Assembly (NCBI GenBank): GCA_905236925.1
Contig: CAJOQS010000232.1
Coordinates: forward strand, 1 to 5,725
Length of the DNA: 5,725 nucleotides
Direction: 5' to 3'
From: an uncultured Lachnospiraceae bacterium
GTDB taxonomy: Bacteria; Bacillota; Clostridia; Lachnospirales; Lachnospiraceae
This document shows, in pieces, positions 1-5,725 of the stretch. How positions within the stretch are numbered: position 1 is the first letter of the stretch; each line of letters begins with the position of its first letter. The notes beneath the pieces were generated by a model. The model had not been told where the DNA came from. It searched no databases and was given only the letters and a program-made list of their open reading frames with translations. The translations under genes were made by a program, and so were the position numbers.

Positions 1-443
1 ACAACACGTGTCTGCTTCTTGTAGAAGGGAATCTCACCCTGCTTCTCAACCACCTTGCCGTTCACCTTGTAGCCGAGTCTGTCAATGTATTCGCCATGGA
101 TGATAGTCTTATCCACTATCTCCTCGCAGTCCTCCAGCTTAACCTTGGTATAGAGCCAGCCCTGGGGATCGATGCGGAGAAGGGGACCCATTTCGCAGAA
201 ACCATGACATCCGCTCTTCTTAACAGCGATCACGTCTCCGTGAGGATCGTCTGCAAGCTCGACCTCAACGGGAAGATCTCTTTCCTTTAATAATTCCTGG
301 ATCCGTGCGTAAATATCAAGTGAGCCGCCGGCAACACATCCGGTTCCGCCGCAAACCAGTACCTTGGTTTTTTCAAGTTCATAAGCGCGTTCGCAGACAG
401 CGCGAAGATCCGCAAGCGCTTTTCTGTTCTTAAGTTTATGCAT
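1..443 (-). CDS. NuoF/HydB-like NADH-oxidising flavoprotein subunit, N-terminal part (partial, cut by window edge)
   Basis: Translating the minus strand from the ATG at 443 gives an open frame of 147 codons that runs off the left edge. The visible part is a thioredoxin-like [2Fe-2S] ferredoxin domain, with VLVCGGTGC (Cys31, Cys36) and SGCHGFCEMGP (Cys79, Cys83) as the four expected cluster ligands. This N-terminal extension is typical of HydB/HndC, the diaphorase subunit of NAD(P)-linked [FeFe]-hydrogenases and related formate dehydrogenases, and is absent from ordinary NuoF of complex I. By family knowledge the missing part would hold the NADH/FMN domain, a 4Fe-4S site and often a C-terminal ferredoxin module. 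The start overlaps the end of the upstream nuoE-like gene by 8 bases and has an AGGAGG at 453-458, nine bases upstream, so the two are probably translationally coupled. Cytoplasmic location is likely. The partner enzyme cannot be decided from this window. Confidence 0.88.
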   Translation of the reverse strand, partial: MHKLKNRKALADLRAVCERAYELEKTKVLVCGGTGCVAGGSLDIYARIQELLKERDLPVEVELADDPHGDVIAVKKSGCHGFCEMGPLLRIDPQGWLYTKVKLEDCEEIVDKTIIHGEYIDRLGYKVNGKVVEKQGEIPFYKKQTRV

Positions 444-936
444 TCGCGTTCGCCTCCTGCTCTAATTGTTCCCTGAGTTCCTTAAGAATCTCGCGGGCTT
501 TTTCGGGTGTCATAGCGGGATATACCTTGCCGTTGACTGTCATAACGGGTGCCAGACCGCATGCGCCCAGACATGATACCGTTTCAACGGTAAATGCCAG
601 ATCGTCGGTGGTTTTCTTGGTATCGCTAAGTCCCAGTGATGAACGGAGCTCGTTCAGAATAGGCTGCGAACCTCTTACATGACAGGCTGTTCCGTCACAG
701 CACCTGATAACGAATTTTCCCTTGGGTTCGAGCGAAAAATTCTCATAGAAGGTAGCAACGCCGTAAAGACGCGCCTCTCCTATGTGAAGAGTTTTAGCTA
801 CTATAGGGAATACTTCTTGGGGCAAATAGTGATAATACTCCTGAATGTCCTGCAGGACTGCAATTGTTGAACTTTCCTGATCGGGATACTTCGCCAATAT
901 CCCTTTAACAATTGATAAATCAAAATCCTTTTTCAT
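436..936 (-). CDS. NuoE/HydC-like [2Fe-2S] subunit of an NADH-linked complex
   Basis: The protein is about 166 residues, the normal length for the 24 kDa NuoE family (thioredoxin-like [2Fe-2S] ferredoxin). From the Met at 936, the N-terminal helical region (about 1-65) contains the family stretch LYGVATFYENF. The cluster ligands follow as CDGTACHVRGS (Cys80, Cys85) and CLGACGLAPV (Cys122, Cys126). In HydABC or HndABCD type complexes this small subunit docks on the flavoprotein and helps pass electrons between NADH and the iron-sulfur chain. It is the first gene of its unit, behind a strong promoter, and is followed with an 8-base overlap by the HydB/NuoF-like gene, which supports a soluble bifurcating hydrogenase or formate dehydrogenase rather than complex I. 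The frame also opens at an ATG at 948, four codons earlier, but the AGGAGG is only one base from it, so the start at 936 is preferred. Confidence 0.88.
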   Translation of the reverse strand: MKKDFDLSIVKGILAKYPDQESSTIAVLQDIQEYYHYLPQEVFPIVAKTLHIGEARLYGVATFYENFSLEPKGKFVIRCCDGTACHVRGSQPILNELRSSLGLSDTKKTTDDLAFTVETVSCLGACGLAPVMTVNGKVYPAMTPEKAREILKELREQLEQEANANA

Positions 937-949
937 CCTATCTTTCATT

Positions 950-955
950 CCTCCT
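950..955 (-). promoter_or_regulatory. Shine-Dalgarno that decides the nuoE-like start
   Basis: AGGAGG on the minus strand. It lies 1 base before the ATG at 948, too close for initiation, and 13 bases before the in-frame ATG at 936, somewhat long. The second is the more plausible start, giving a protein that begins MKKDFD. Confidence 0.6.
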
Positions 956-992
956 GCTTAAGATGCGGATAGACCTTTTTTGAAGCCCGTAT

Positions 993-1021
993 ATTATACC
1001 AGTTAACAAAACTTTTAGCAA
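993..1021 (-). promoter_or_regulatory. Sigma-A type promoter of the nuoE-hydB-like operon
   Basis: On the minus strand a -35 box TTGCTA (1021-1016) is followed, after exactly 17 bases, by a perfect -10 box TATAAT (998-993). TG precedes the -10 by one base, giving an extended -10 (TGGTATAAT). Transcription should begin near 986 and leave a leader of roughly 50 bases before the ATG at 936. The promoter sits in the 116-base gap after engB, so the electron-transfer genes form their own transcription unit. Confidence 0.85.
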
Positions 1022-1033
1022 CAGTTTATTGTT

Positions 1034-1045
1034 TGTTTATAAACA
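1034..1045. promoter_or_regulatory. 12-base perfect palindrome upstream of the nuoE-like promoter
   Basis: TGTTTATAAACA reads the same on both strands. It is centred about 53 bases upstream of the predicted transcription start, a position usual for an activator site or an upstream operator. It has no loop or T-run, so it is not a terminator for engB. Whether a protein binds it is unknown; in an AT-rich gap a palindrome of this size can also occur by chance. Confidence 0.3.
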
Positions 1046-1064
1046 TTTGTATATCGTACGGTAA

Positions 1065-1658
1065 TCACTCAATATCACTCTGCAATATTTTCTCTATCTC
1101 TGCCCATATCTCCTCCACTCCCTGCTTGTTCAGCGACGAGAAAGGAATGATCACCGAATCCTTTGCGCCCAGCGTCCTGCGGATCAGCGCAGTCTGTTTC
1201 TGAACCTGCGAGCGCGTTATCTTATCAAGCTTGGTTGCGATTATTACGGGCGTGAAGCCGGTCTCACATATCCAGTTATACATATCTATATCATTCTGCC
1301 CGGGCTCGTGGCGGATATCGATCAGAAGGAAAACAGCCTTAAGGGTCGGCGATTTCTTAAAATAACGCTCGATCATCTTGCCCCATTTTTCTTTTGTGGA
1401 CTGCGAAACCTTCGCATAGCCGTATCCCGGAAGGTCCACAAGATACAGCTCCTTATTGACATTATAATAATTGATGGTCTGGGTCTTGCCCGGCGTCGAA
1501 GAAGTACGCGCCAGGGATTTCCTGTTTATCAGGGCGTTAAGCATCGACGACTTTCCGACATTCGATTTCCCTGCGAACGCCACCTCAGGCAGTTCATTCA
1601 CCGGCAGTGTACTTGTGATACCTGCAACGGTTTCAAGTTCTACTGACTTTATTACCAT
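1065..1658 (-). CDS. engB: Ribosome-assembly GTP-binding protein EngB (YsxC/YihA)
   Basis: The 197-residue protein has the full set of TRAFAC GTPase motifs in order and the usual EngB length. They are G1 P-loop GKSNVGKS (30-37), the G2 region with TPGKTQTINYY (55-65), G3 DLPG within VDLPGYGYA (75-78), G4 TKLD (142-145) and G5 SSL (174-176). The signature TPGKTQ followed by DLPGYGYA is characteristic of this family. EngB acts in the cytoplasm in late maturation of the large ribosomal subunit and is essential in several bacteria. The start at 1658 has AGGAGG five bases upstream (1664-1669). The gene lies 23 bases after the amidohydrolase, so the two are probably cotranscribed. Synteny with clpX/engB neighbourhoods in Firmicutes supports the call. 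No clear terminator follows it. Confidence 0.97.
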   Translation of the reverse strand: MVIKSVELETVAGITSTLPVNELPEVAFAGKSNVGKSSMLNALINRKSLARTSSTPGKTQTINYYNVNKELYLVDLPGYGYAKVSQSTKEKWGKMIERYFKKSPTLKAVFLLIDIRHEPGQNDIDMYNWICETGFTPVIIATKLDKITRSQVQKQTALIRRTLGAKDSVIIPFSSLNKQGVEEIWAEIEKILQSDIE

Positions 1659-1681
1659 ACAGACCTCCTCATGATCCGGTA

Positions 1682-2623
1682 TTACAGCATATTGGGTATC
1701 TCGGGAAGCGGCTCCAGTCCCTTAAAACCATAGAATCCCACGGCATTCTCTCCCATGAACAGTCTTTTTTCACTGTCTGAGAGTTTCCCGCTCTCAAGGA
1801 TAAACCTCACCGCGCTTTTATAGGTGATATCGGTCATTGTGCGAGGATAATCACTTCCCCACATCAGCTTCTCCATTCCGCAGATATCGCGCGCTTCCAG
1901 AATGGCGTCTATCGCGGAAGGGTACGGATAGAATTCCCTGTGAAACAGCCATGTAAGCCCGCCGCTTTCGATGTAGACATTTTTGTTCTTCGCAAGGGCT
2001 ATCTGCTTCTGCCATCCTTCAGTCGTAACCATTCCGAAATGGCCGATAGCTATCTTCAGGCCGGGGCATTCATCGATAACGCTCTGCAGAAAATCCGTCT
2101 GCCCGTCTCCGTCCACAAGGTCAATCGAGATATATTTCCCTGCCTTTTCGGCCTTTCTGAACACATCGATGTGGTGCCTCAGGTCCTTGTCCCTGAGCCT
2201 GCCCGCACAGATCTTCACGCCGTCGGCGCCTTCGAGTGCGTAGCGGCCCTTTTCCTGTGCCGCGGAAGCTTCTGTGCCGGTTCCCATGTCGCTTATAAAG
2301 CCCTCGTCCTCATACAGTGCGGTGATGCGGAACCTCTCAGGATACATCGCGCGGACTTTCAGAAGATACTCATCCTGGTTTCCGTCCAGATACTCCTGTG
2401 TTACCGCGCAGGCATTGACTCCGGCGTAATCCATATTTGCGAGAAGACGTTCGGCAGTATTGCGGTTGTCCTCCATATAGGGCGGCATCATCTGCCGTTC
2501 TTCTCCCATAAAAATGCTTTTGCCGTTGCCTGTCCCGTTCACCGGCAGGCCGTTTGCGAATCCGTTCTGCTTCTCCCACAGATGGACATGCGCGTCGATC
2601 ACTATCATTCCCGTAGCTGCCAT
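1682..2623 (-). CDS. Metal-dependent amidohydrolase, Amidohydrolase_2 type (TIM barrel), substrate unknown
   Basis: The 313-residue protein has the layout of the Amidohydrolase_2 group (ACMSD-like and 2-pyrone-dicarboxylate lactonase-like hydrolases or decarboxylases). It begins with strand 1 IDAHVHLW, with the metal-binding HxH pair His12 and His14. It has a later strand end IAIGHFG (His195) and the C-terminal MWGSDYPR with the conserved Asp258. In the strand where many relatives carry a further metal-binding His, this protein reads ISIDLVDGDG, so Asp168 appears to stand in its place. That alignment was made by eye. No signal peptide or membrane segment is seen, so it is probably cytoplasmic. 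The start at 2623 has AAGGAG four bases upstream; the Met at 2608 is too far from it. The gene lies between the clpX terminator and engB, where many relatives carry lon. Nothing in the context identifies a substrate. Confidence 0.85.
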   Translation of the reverse strand: MAATGMIVIDAHVHLWEKQNGFANGLPVNGTGNGKSIFMGEERQMMPPYMEDNRNTAERLLANMDYAGVNACAVTQEYLDGNQDEYLLKVRAMYPERFRITALYEDEGFISDMGTGTEASAAQEKGRYALEGADGVKICAGRLRDKDLRHHIDVFRKAEKAGKYISIDLVDGDGQTDFLQSVIDECPGLKIAIGHFGMVTTEGWQKQIALAKNKNVYIESGGLTWLFHREFYPYPSAIDAILEARDICGMEKLMWGSDYPRTMTDITYKSAVRFILESGKLSDSEKRLFMGENAVGFYGFKGLEPLPEIPNML

Positions 2624-2650
2624 ACCTCTCCTTTAAAGCATTCCTCAGGT

Positions 2651-2699
2651 AAAAAATGAGCTGTCCCCGCGAAACCGCCGGTTTCGTCAGATACAGCCC
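2651..2699 (-). terminator. Rho-independent terminator downstream of clpX
   Basis: On the minus strand an outer stem GGGCTGT/ACAGCTC (2699-2693 with 2664-2658, one G-U pair) encloses an inner 7-pair stem CGAAACC/GGTTTCG (2686-2680 with 2676-2670) closed by a GGC loop. The bases between the stems can pair partly. The hairpin is followed one base later by six Ts (2656-2651). It begins about 18 bases after the clpX stop and should end the tig-clpP-clpX transcript, fully or in part. Confidence 0.85.
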
Positions 2700-2717
2700 A
2701 TATCGGTCAATTATTGT

Positions 2718-4025
2718 TCAGGCGGTTGCTCCTGTTTTCTTCGGATGCTTCGGCGCGGGAGTTTTGCGCGGTCTCGCGTTCTCCGAATACTCAACGAGCG
2801 GCTTTGCCTCGCCGGAAGCGGCTTCCTTCGTCACTGTGCACTTGACTATCCTGGTGTCGGAAGGGATCTCGTACATGATATCCATCATGATCGCTTCGCA
2901 GATGGAACGCAGACCTCTCGCTCCGGTCTTGCGCTCAAAGGAGCGGTGAGCGATCACCTCAAGCGCTTCGTCCGTAAATTCAAGCTCAACACCGTCAAGC
3001 TCAAACAGCTTCTTGTACTGCTTTACCAGAGCATTTCTAGGTCTCTTGAGGATATCGATGAGTGCCTTTTCATCAAGCATGTCCAGCGCCACACTGACAG
3101 GAGTTCTTCCGATAAATTCCGGAATAAGTCCGAACTTGATCAGATCCTCGGGAAGGACCTGACGGAACAGATCTCCGATGTCACGCTGCATGGGATCATC
3201 TATTTCGGCATTGAAGCCCATTGACTTCTTGCCGATACGCCCTTCAACGATCTTCTCGAGGCCGTCAAAAGCTCCGCCGCATATGAACAGAATATTGGTG
3301 GTGTCTATCTGAATGAATTCCTGATGAGGATGCTTCCTGCCGCCCTGCGGAGGAACGGAAGCGATAGTTCCCTCAAGGATCTTCAGAAGTGCCTGCTGAA
3401 CACCCTCGCCCGATACATCGCGGGTAATGGACACATTCTCCGACTTGCGGGTGATCTTGTCTATCTCGTCAATGTAGATAATGCCGTACTGTGCGCGCTC
3501 CACATCGTAATCCGCAGCCTGTATGATCTTAAGAAGGATGTTCTCGACATCCTCGCCGACATAACCGGCCTCGGTAAGAGTGGTGGCATCAGCAATGGCA
3601 AAGGGAACATTAAGTATCTTGGCAAGTGTCTGTGCAAGATAGGTCTTACCGGAACCGGTGGGACCCATCATCAGAATGTTGCTCTTCTGAAGCTCGACAT
3701 CATCCACCGCATCGTTGCTCATTACTCTCTTGTAGTGGTTGTAAACCGCTACGGAGAGAACCTTCTTGGCCTCGTCCTGACCAACAACGTACTCATCGAG
3801 GAATTCCTTGATCTCTGCAGGTCTGAGAAGATTGATATCCGTCGTCTGGTTGCGGATGCCTTCCTCCTCGAACTCCTCCTCGACTATCTCGGCGCACAAT
3901 TCAACACACTCATCGCAGATATATACATCGCCGGGGCCGGAGATCAGCTTCCTGACCTGTCCCTGCGTTTTACCGCAGAATGAGCAGCGGATGTGTGAAT
4001 GCCTGTCATCATTCTTGTTCGCCAT
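2718..4025 (-). CDS. clpX: ATP-dependent Clp protease ATP-binding subunit ClpX
   Basis: ClpX is the hexameric AAA+ unfoldase that recognises substrates and threads them into ClpP. From the ATG at 4025 (435 residues) the sequence shows an N-terminal C4 zinc-binding domain (Cys14, Cys17, Cys37, Cys40). These are followed by Walker A GPTGSGKT (121-128), pore loop GYVG (154-157), Walker B IIYIDEID (182-189), the RKH loop (230-232), the box VII arginine (Arg307) and sensor 2 GAR (368-370). The ClpP-docking tripeptide, usually IGF, reads MGF here (269-271), a conservative variant. The last 25 or so residues form a basic, proline-rich tail. It follows clpP closely, so the two subunits are made from one transcript. 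A GTG six bases upstream (4031) is an alternative start with better ribosome binding site spacing. Confidence 0.97.
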   Translation of the reverse strand: MANKNDDRHSHIRCSFCGKTQGQVRKLISGPGDVYICDECVELCAEIVEEEFEEEGIRNQTTDINLLRPAEIKEFLDEYVVGQDEAKKVLSVAVYNHYKRVMSNDAVDDVELQKSNILMMGPTGSGKTYLAQTLAKILNVPFAIADATTLTEAGYVGEDVENILLKIIQAADYDVERAQYGIIYIDEIDKITRKSENVSITRDVSGEGVQQALLKILEGTIASVPPQGGRKHPHQEFIQIDTTNILFICGGAFDGLEKIVEGRIGKKSMGFNAEIDDPMQRDIGDLFRQVLPEDLIKFGLIPEFIGRTPVSVALDMLDEKALIDILKRPRNALVKQYKKLFELDGVELEFTDEALEVIAHRSFERKTGARGLRSICEAIMMDIMYEIPSDTRIVKCTVTKEAASGEAKPLVEYSENARPRKTPAPKHPKKTGATA

Positions 4026-4036
4026 TTTCACATAAA

Positions 4037-4042
4037 CCTTTC
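4037..4042 (-). promoter_or_regulatory. Shine-Dalgarno of clpX, start ambiguous
   Basis: GAAAGG lies 11 bases before the ATG at 4025 and 5 bases before an in-frame GTG at 4031. The ATG gives the usual MANK-type N-terminus; the GTG would add Met-Lys. The site is just downstream of or touching the end of clpP (stop at 4046-4048). It is weaker than the AGGAGG sites of its neighbours, which suggests coupling to clpP translation. Confidence 0.5.
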
Positions 4043-4045
4043 GTT

Positions 4046-4627
4046 TTATCTGTGCTCGATAACCTTGTCGATAAGGCCGTACTCAAGAGCTTCCTGAGCG
4101 CTCATGTAGTTGTCGCGGTCGGTATCCTTCTCGATGATCTCGATGGGCTTTCCTGTATTGGCGGCAAGCATCTCGTTCAGTTTCTTCTTTGTCTTAAGGA
4201 TGTTCTCCGCAACGATCTGGATCTCGGTAGCCTGACCTCTCGCACCGCCCGAAGGCTGATGGATCATGATCTCGGCATTGGGAAGAGCCATTCTCTTGCC
4301 CTTTGTGCCGCCCGCGAGGAGAAACGCTCCCATGCTGGCAGCCATACCGATACAGATAGTCGAAACATCGCACTTGATGTACTGCATGGTATCATAGATA
4401 GCCATACCGGCGGTAACTGATCCGCCGGGGCTGTTAATGTAGAAGTTGATGTCCTTATTGGGATCCTCTGACTCCAGGAAGAGCATCTGAGCCACAATAA
4501 GGCTGGCCGTAACATCATTGACCTCTTCGGAGAGGAAAATGATACGATCCTTCAACAGACGCGAATAGATATCGTAGGAACGCTCTCCGCGGCTGGTCTG
4601 TTCAATGACATAAGGGACTAAACTCAT
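4046..4627 (-). CDS. clpP: ATP-dependent Clp protease proteolytic subunit ClpP
   Basis: The 193-residue serine peptidase has the standard family length and a complete catalytic triad. Ser98 lies in GMAASMGAF, His123 in MIHQPSGG and Asp172 in TDRDNYMSA. The start of the active-site region INSPGGSVTAG (64-74), which forms the oxyanion-hole loop, is intact. The N-terminus MSLVPYVIEQTSRGERSYDIYSRLL carries the short segment that is processed in many ClpPs and contributes to the axial gate. Fourteen subunits form the degradation chamber in the cytoplasm, fed by ClpX, encoded immediately downstream. The start at 4627 has AGGAGG nine bases upstream (4637-4642). The gene lies 27 bases after the tig stop codon with no terminator between them, so tig, clpP and clpX look like one operon. 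Confidence 0.98.
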   Translation of the reverse strand: MSLVPYVIEQTSRGERSYDIYSRLLKDRIIFLSEEVNDVTASLIVAQMLFLESEDPNKDINFYINSPGGSVTAGMAIYDTMQYIKCDVSTICIGMAASMGAFLLAGGTKGKRMALPNAEIMIHQPSGGARGQATEIQIVAENILKTKKKLNEMLAANTGKPIEIIEKDTDRDNYMSAQEALEYGLIDKVIEHR

Positions 4628-4654
4628 ATTATAAAGCCTCCTCTTCAGATGTTA

Positions 4655-5725
4655 TTATTTCTCAACGATACTTGAAGCGATAAGATCAACAGCCTTCTCA
4701 ACCTTGAGATCCATGGTAATCTGCTTCTTCTCGCCCTCGCCTACAAGCTCCTTGATCTTCTCGACTTCCATCTGGTACTGCTCGGCCATCTTCTTGAACT
4801 CGTTCTCGATGTCCTCATCGGTAACCTCGATGTTCTCAGCCTTGGCAACAGCCTCAAGAACAAGTCTTGACTGGATTCTCTTCAGTGCCTGGGGCTCCAT
4901 CTGCTCCATGAACTTATCTGCGGTAAGACCGGTGAACTTGAAGTACTGCTCGATATTAAGGCCCTGATACTGAAGTCTCTGAGCGAAATCCTCAGCCATC
5001 TGTCTCTTCTGGGTATCGATCATTGCCTGAGGGATCTCCATCTTGGAATCGGCGATGATAGCTTCGATAGCAGCATCCTCACGTGCAGCCTTCGCATGCT
5101 TTTCCTTCTCCTCGGCAAGCTTCTTCTTCAGGTCGTCCTTGTACTCTGCAACAGTTGAGAAATCGGTAACTTCGCCGACAAATTCATCATCAAGCTCGGG
5201 AAGCTCCTCTGCGGTGATCGAATTGATGTGGCATGCAAATACGGCATCCTGTCCGGCAAGCTCCTCTGCATGATACTCCTCGGGGAAGGTAACCTTTACA
5301 TCAACATCGTCGCCGGCCTTGGCTCCGATGAGCTGATCCTCGAATCCGGGGATAAACGAACCCGAACCGATAACAAGGTCATAGCCCTCAGCGCTGCCGC
5401 CTTCGAAAGCAACTCCGTCAACGGTTCCGCGATAGTCAAGGTTAACGGTGTCATCCTTCTGTACGGGACGGTCGGTAACGGTAACCTTTCTTGCGTTCTT
5501 TTTGCGCTCCTTCTCTATCTCGGCGTCGATCTCCTCGTCGGTAACCTCAACGGGAACCTTATCAACCTCAACGCCCTTGTACTTTCCGAGCTCTACCTCG
5601 GGCTTAACGGCTACAGTCGCGGTAAATACAAATGCCTTGCCCTTGCCGATCTCCTCAACATCGATCTCGGGTCTCGAAACGATCTCGAGCTTCGACTCCT
5701 CGGCAGCCTTAGGATACTCGGCCTC
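4655..5725 (-). CDS. tig: Trigger factor, ribosome-associated folding chaperone (5' end outside the window)
   Basis: Reading the minus strand in the frame that ends at 4657-4655 gives 356 codons open to the right edge, so the true gene is longer than the stretch starting at the internal ATG at 5041. The visible protein begins in the tail end of the ribosome-binding domain. It continues through an FKBP-type peptidyl-prolyl isomerase domain (about visible residues 86-165, with VNLDYRGTVDG, IGSGSFIPGFEDQLIG and VTFPEEYHAEELAG). It ends in the helical C-terminal chaperone domain, rich in Lys and Glu. Only the first 70 or so residues, which include the ribosome-docking loop, should be missing given a usual length near 430. 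Trigger factor binds nascent chains at the ribosome exit tunnel. Two TAA stops stand in tandem (4657-4652). It heads the tig-clpP-clpX cluster. Confidence 0.97.
   Translation of the reverse strand, partial: EAEYPKAAEESKLEIVSRPEIDVEEIGKGKAFVFTATVAVKPEVELGKYKGVEVDKVPVEVTDEEIDAEIEKERKKNARKVTVTDRPVQKDDTVNLDYRGTVDGVAFEGGSAEGYDLVIGSGSFIPGFEDQLIGAKAGDDVDVKVTFPEEYHAEELAGQDAVFACHINSITAEELPELDDEFVGEVTDFSTVAEYKDDLKKKLAEEKEKHAKAAREDAAIEAIIADSKMEIPQAMIDTQKRQMAEDFAQRLQYQGLNIEQYFKFTGLTADKFMEQMEPQALKRIQSRLVLEAVAKAENIEVTDEDIENEFKKMAEQYQMEVEKIKELVGEGEKKQITMDLKVEKAVDLIASSIVEK

Noticed and set aside
1034..1045. The TGTTTATAAACA palindrome as a terminator for engB
   Set aside because: The palindrome has no loop, is AT-rich and is not followed by a T-run, so it cannot act as an intrinsic terminator.
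1308..1674. Two overlapping plus-strand frames opposite engB
   Set aside because: Both are shadows of the GTPase gene; neither has features of a real protein.
1940..2659. Plus-strand open frame of 239 codons antisense to the amidohydrolase
   Set aside because: It fully overlaps a protein with clear catalytic motifs, shows no recognisable domain, and has no convincing ribosome binding site. Long antisense frames are common opposite this kind of codon usage.
2676..2710. TTGACC (about 2703-2708) as the -35 box of a promoter for the amidohydrolase
   Set aside because: At 16 to 18 bases downstream there is no -10-like sequence, and the region forms the terminator hairpin.
3324..3983. Plus-strand open frame of 219 codons antisense to clpX
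   Set aside because: It mirrors a highly conserved gene in another frame, has no recognisable motifs and no promoter or ribosome binding site of note.
4655..5041. A separate 128-residue protein starting at the internal ATG at 5041
   Set aside because: The same frame stays open to the right edge and upstream residues form the trigger factor isomerase domain, so this ATG is internal to tig.

Overview
The window looks like a chromosomal housekeeping segment of an anaerobic member of the Clostridia, plausibly Lachnospiraceae. The grounds are the gene order tig-clpP-clpX followed by engB, strong AGGAGG ribosome binding sites, a sigma-A type promoter, and a neighbouring NADH-linked iron-sulfur electron-transfer operon of the kind attached to [FeFe]-hydrogenases or formate dehydrogenases in anaerobes. 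The family assignment is inference from synteny and style, not a database match. All seven supported genes lie on the minus strand, so transcription runs from high to low coordinates. The longer plus-strand open frames are antisense shadows.

In transcription order, the right part is a protein quality-control cluster. It holds trigger factor (tig, 3' part only, running off the right edge), then clpP after 27 bases, then clpX after about 14-20 bases. Together they give a ribosome-bound folding chaperone, the ClpP peptidase chamber, and the ClpX unfoldase that feeds it. Downstream of clpX is a convincing Rho-independent terminator (about 2651-2699).

The middle part holds a metal-dependent amidohydrolase of the Amidohydrolase_2 type (1682-2623) and then engB (1065-1658), a ribosome-assembly GTPase, 23 bases apart. 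In Bacillus and many Clostridia a lon protease gene (or lonB-lonA) sits between clpX and engB. Here there is no lon, and the amidohydrolase occupies that slot. No promoter is evident between the terminator and the amidohydrolase.

The left part is a separate transcription unit with a good promoter (993-1021). It starts with a NuoE/HydC-like [2Fe-2S] subunit, then a NuoF/HydB-like flavoprotein whose first 147 residues are visible before the window ends. The two overlap by 8 bases. The catalytic partner of this complex would lie beyond the left edge.

No RNA genes, mobile elements, CRISPR arrays or long repeats were seen. The window is mostly ordinary; the points worth a second look are the amidohydrolase in the lon position, the terminator in front of it, and the regulatory DNA of the electron-transfer operon.
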